Shown: in pieces, positions 59,682 through 64,000 of the stretch
How positions within the stretch are numbered: position 1 is the stretch's first letter
Layout: the number at the start of each line of letters is the position of its first letter
Source of the DNA: Mauremys mutica
Taxonomy: Eukaryota > Chordata > Testudines > Geoemydidae
Direction: 5' to 3'
Length of the DNA: 64,000 bases
Assembly (NCBI RefSeq): GCF_020497125.1
Contig: NC_059077.1
Location: 33,369,340-33,433,339, forward strand
The notes under the pieces: generated by a model
What the model saw: only the letters and a program-made list of their open reading frames with translations
What the model was told of the DNA's origin: nothing
Database searches by the model: none
Position numbers and translations under genes: made by a program

Positions 59682-62600
59682 TCCCTACCCATAGGAACCC
59701 TAAAACAATCTCCAAGTGCAATACACATAGGAACCCAAACCCAAGCTTCAAGTGCCCTACCCATAGGAACTGTAAACCCAGAGCAAGAAGCCCTACTCAT
59801 AGGATCCTAATTCAAGTTCCAAGTGCCCTACCCATAGGAACCCTAACCCTTGCTCCAAGTGCCCTACCCATAGGAACCCTAACCCTAGGGCAGGAAGCCG
59901 TTCCCATAGCAACCCTAACCCTAGCTCCAAGTGCCCTACCCATAGGAACCCTAACCCTAGGGTGGGAAGCCCTACCCATAGGAACCATAACCCTAGCTCC
60001 AAGGGCCCAACACATAGGAACCCTAACCCTAGGGCGGGAAGCCCTACCCATAGGAAACCTAACCCTAGCTCCACGTGCCCTACCCATAGGAACCCTAACC
60101 CTAGCTCCAACTGCCCTACCCATAAGAACCCTAAGCCTAGGGTGGGAAGCCCTACCAATAGGAACCTTAACCCTAGCACCAAGTGCCCTACCCATAGGAA
60201 CACTAACCCTAGCGCCAAGTGCCCTACCCATAGGAAACCTTACCCTAGCTCCAGGTCCCTTAACCATAGGAACACTAACCCTAGGGCGGGAAGCCCTACG
60301 CATAGGAACCCTAACCCTAGCTCCAAGTGCCCAACACATAGGAACCCTAACCCTAGGGAGGGAAGCCCTACCCATTGGAACCCTAACCTTAGCTCCAAGT
60401 GCCCTACCCAAACCCAAGCACCAAGTGCCCTACCCATAGGAACCCTAAAATTAGGGCGGGAAGCCCTACCGATAGGAACCCTAACCGTAGCTCCAAGTGC
60501 CCTCCCCATAGGAACCCTAATCCTAGCTACAACTGACCTACCCATAGGAACCGTAACCCTAGGGTGGGAAGCCCTACCCATAGGAACCCTAACACTAGCT
60601 GTAAGTACCCTACCCATAGGAAACCTTACCCTAGCTCCAGGTGCCCTACCCATAGTAACACTAACCCTAGCTCCAAGTGCCCTACCCATAGGAACCCTAA
60701 CCCTAGGGCACGAAGCCCTACCCATAGGAACCCTAACCCTAGGGCGTGAAGCCCTACCCATAGGAACCCTAAGCATAGGCCCAAGTACCCTACCCATAGG
60801 AACCCTAACCCTAGCTCCAAGTGCCCAACACATAGGAACCCTAACACTAGGGTGGGAAGTCCTACCCATAGCAGCCCAAACCGTAGCTCCAAATGCCCTA
60901 TCCATAGGAACCCTAACCCTAGGGCGTGAAGCGCTACCCATAGGAACCCTAACCCTAGCTCCAAGTGCCCTACCCATAGGAACCCTAACCCTAGCTCCAA
61001 GTGCCCTACCCAAAGGAACCAAAAACCTAGGGCGGGAAGCCCTACCCATAGGAACCCTAAACATAGCTCCAGGTGCCCTACTGATAGGAATCCTAACCCT
61101 AGGGCGGGAAGAGCTACCCATAGGAACCCTAACCCTAGCTCCAAGTGCCCTACCCATAGGAACCCTAACCCTAGGGTGGGAAACCCTACCCAGAGGAACC
61201 CTAACCCTAGCTCCAAGTGCCCGACCCACAGGAACCCTAACCCTAGCTCCAAGTGCCCTACCCATAGGAACCTAACCCTAGCTCCAACTGCCCTACCCAT
61301 AGGAACCCTAAGCCTAGGGTGGGAAGCCCTACCCATAGGAACCCTAACCCTAGCTTCAAGTGCCCTACCCATAGGAACCCTAACCCTAGCGCCAAGTGCC
61401 CTACCCATAGGAAACCTTACCCTAGCTCCAGGTCCCCTAACCATAGGAACACTAACCCTAGGGCGGGAAGCCCTACGCATAGGAACCCTAACCCTAGCTC
61501 CAAGTGCCCTACCCATAGGAACCCTAACCCTAGCTCCAAGTGCCCTACCCATAGGAACCCTAAGCCTAGCTCCAAGTGCCCTACCCATAGGAACCCTCAC
61601 CCTAGCTCCAAGTGCCCTACCATTAGGAAACCTAATCCTAGGGCGGTAAGCCCTACCCATTGGAACCCTAACCCTAGCTCCAAGTGCCCTACCCATAGGA
61701 ACCCTAACTCTAGCTCCAAGTGCGCTCCCATTAGGAACCCTAACCCTAGCTCCAAGTGCCCTACCCATAGGAACCCTAACCATAGCTTCAAGTGACATAC
61801 CAATAGGAACCCTAACCCTAGCTCCAAGTGCCCTACCCACAGGAACCCTAACCCTAGGGTAGAAAGCCGTACCCATAGGAATCCTAACCCTAGATGCAAG
61901 TGCCTTCCCCATAGGAACCCTAACCCTTGGGCGGGAAGCCCTACCCATAGGAAGCCGAACCCTAGCTCCAAGTGCTCTAACCATAGGAACCCTCAACCTA
62001 GCTCGAAGTGCCCTACCCATAAGAACCCTAGCCCTAGGGCGGGAAGCCCTACTCATAGGAACCCTAACCCTAGCTCCATGTGCCCTACCCATAGGAACCC
62101 TAACCCTTGCTCCAAATGCCCTACCCATAGGAACCCTAACCCTAGCTGCAAGTGCCCTCCCCATAGGAACCCTAACCCTAGGGCGGGAAGCCCTACCCAT
62201 AGGAAACCTAACCCTAGCTCCAAGTGCCCTACCCATAGGAATCCTAACCCTAGCTCCAAGTGTCCTTCCCATAGGAACCCTAACACTAGGGCGGGAAGCC
62301 CTACCCTTAGGTAGCCTAACCCTAACTCCACGTGCCCTACCATAGGAACCCTAACCCTATCTCGAAGTGCCCTACCATTAGGAACCCTAACCTTAGGGCG
62401 GGAAGACGTACCCATAGGAAGCCAAACCCTAGCTCCAAGTGCCCTACCCATAGGAACCCTAACTCTAGCTGCAAGTGCACTCCCATTAGGAACCCTAACC
62501 CTAGCTCCAAGTGCCCTACCCATAGGAACCCTAACCATAGCTTCAAGTGACATACCAATAGGAACCCTAACCCTAGCTCCAAGTGCCCTACCCATGGGAA

Positions 62601-64000
62601 CCTTAACCCTAGGGTAGAAAGCCCTACCCATAGGAACCCTAACCCTAGATGCAAGTGCCTTCCCCATAGGAACCCTAACCTTTGCGCGGGAAGCCCTACC
62701 CATAGGAACCCTAACCCTAGCTCCAAGTGCCCTACCCATAGAAATCCTAAACCTAGCTCCAAGTGCACTACCCATAGGAACCCTAACCCTAGGGTGGGAA
62801 ACCCTACCCATAGGAACCGTAACCCGAGGGCAGGAAGCCCTACCTATAGGAGCCCTAACCCTAGCTCCAAGTGCCCTACCATTAAGAACACTAACCCTAG
62901 GGCGGTAAGACCTATCTATAGGAAGCCGAACCCTAGCTCCAAGTGCTCTACCCATAGGAACCCTAACCCTAGCTCCAAGTGCCCTACCCATAGGAACCCT
63001 AACCATAGGGCGGGAAGCCCTACTCATAGGAACCCTAACCCTAGCTCCATGTGCCCTACCCATAGGAACCCTAACCCTTGCTCCAAGTGCCCTCCGCATA
63101 GGAACCCTAACCCTAGGGCGGGAAGCCCTACCCATAGGAACCCTAACCCTAGCTCCAAGTGCCATACCCATAGGAACCCTAACCCTAACTCCAAGTGCCC
63201 TACCCATAGGAACCTTACCCTATGGCGGGAATTCCTACCCATAGGAACTCTAACCCTAGCTCAAAGTGCCCTACCCATAGGAACCCTAACCCTAGCGCAG
63301 GAATCCTTACCCATAGGAACCCTCACTCTAGAGCGCGAAGCCCTACCCATAGGAACCCTAACCCTAGAGCGGGAAGTCCTACCCATAGGAACTTTAATCC
63401 TAGCTCCAAGTGCCCTACCCATAGGAACCCTAACCCTAGCTCCAAGTGCCCTACCCATAGGAACCCTAACCCTAGGGCGGGAAGCCCTACCCTTAGGTAT
63501 CCTAACCCTAACTCCACGTGCCCTACCCATAGGAACCCTAACCCTAGCTCCAAGTGCCCTACCATTAGGAACCCTAACCCTAGGGCGGGAAGACCTACCC
63601 ATAAGAAGCCGAACCATAGCTCCAAGTGCTCTAACCATAGGAACCCTAACCCTAGCTCCAAGTGCCCTACCCATAGGAATCTTAACCCTAGGGCGGGAAG
63701 CCCTACCAATAGGAATCCTAACCCTAGGGCGTGAAGCCCTACCAATAGGAAGCCGAAACTTAGCTCCAAGTGCCCTACCCATAGGAACCCTAACCCTAGC
63801 TCCAAATGCCCTACCGATAGGAACCCTAACCCTAGCTCCAAGTGCCCAACCATTAGGTAACCTAATCCTAGGGCGGAAAGCCCTACCCATTGGATCCCTA
63901 ACCCTAGCTCCAAGTGCCCTACCGAAAGGAACCCTAACTCTAGCTCCAAGTGCCCTCCCATTAGGAACCCTCACCCTAGCTCCAAGTGCACTACCCATGT
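59682..64000. repeat. 36-bp tandem satellite with telomere-like core, continues past window end
   Basis: The repeating unit has a constant part, cctacccataggaaccctaa followed by ccctag, then one of two tails: ctccaagtgcc (type A) or ggcgggaagcc (type B). Both types are 36 bp. About 4.3 kb is present, so roughly 120 units by division. Each unit carries CCCTAACCCTA, two vertebrate telomere hexamers. Units differ by point changes and a few indels. Because 36 is a multiple of 3, long open frames appear on both strands with 12-residue periods (CPTHRNPNPSSK, ALPIGTLTLAPS, MGRALGARVRVP); they are not genes. The left edge degrades gradually from about 59682 to 59830. Confidence 0.97.

Noticed and set aside
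59312..64000. Open frames of 124-548 codons on both strands
   Set aside because: They follow the 36-bp satellite period exactly (12 codons per unit), occur in several frames at once and start at arbitrary ATG/CAT words. No non-repeat coding segment is present.
59682..64000. CRISPR-like array (regular short repeats with variable tails)
   Set aside because: Units are directly abutting with only two tail types, and the DNA is vertebrate. It is a satellite, not repeat-spacer architecture.

Overview
This is vertebrate nuclear DNA, most likely from a turtle. Exons are short and separated by kilobase introns. The intervening DNA is full of repeats I associate with turtle genomes: CR1 LINE 3' ends, DIRS tyrosine-recombinase retrotransposons, hAT-type miniature elements, MIR-like and 5S-rRNA-derived SINEs, and a retroposon bearing the words 'gtagccgtgttagtctg'. 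The organism call is inference from repeat style.

One protein-coding gene is visible, on the + strand from 320 to 45853. It is the interleukin-31 receptor subunit alpha gene (IL31RA), a gp130-family type I cytokine receptor. I placed 15 exons by reading splice sites, frames and protein similarity. The signal-peptide exon lies upstream of the window. The exons encode fibronectin-III domains with a WSEWS box, one transmembrane helix, a Box1 JAK-docking motif and a cytoplasmic tail ending near the conserved NPYLKNS tyrosine motif. The 15 exons total 2420 nt and stay in one frame (about 805 residues without the signal peptide).

Three things about the gene are unusual. (1) The first fibronectin-III domain (D1) is encoded twice in tandem (exons 1+2 and exons 3+4). 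The copies have identical intron phases and appear to have decayed in opposite halves, and joining exon 1 directly to exon 4 stays in frame and gives one canonical D1. (2) The intron after the WSEWS exon needs a GC donor. (3) The tail is cut by a one-base frameshift, after which a 55-codon open frame continues with IL31RA-like sequence and a YVTL motif.

The introns carry layered transposon relics: DIRS at 6.0-8.4, 16.8-17.3 and 39.9-40.4 kb; CR1 at 0.9, 2.7, 5.2 and 23-24 kb; a hAT transposase C-terminus at 39.2 kb; several TIR elements with clear target-site duplications; and a palindromic pair of SINE-like copies at 30.9 kb. Downstream of the gene (46-59 kb) there is no gene, but there are PIF/Harbinger relics (49.2-50.5 kb), a Ty3/Gypsy remnant between LTR-like repeats (51.5-52.9 kb) and a long CR1 copy on the minus strand (53.1-55.7 kb).

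From about 59.68 kb to the window end runs a 36-bp tandem satellite (about 4.3 kb, continuing beyond). It has two alternating unit types, embeds telomere-like CCCTAA pairs, and shows larger duplicated blocks. Because 36 is a multiple of 3, it yields long spurious open frames on both strands.
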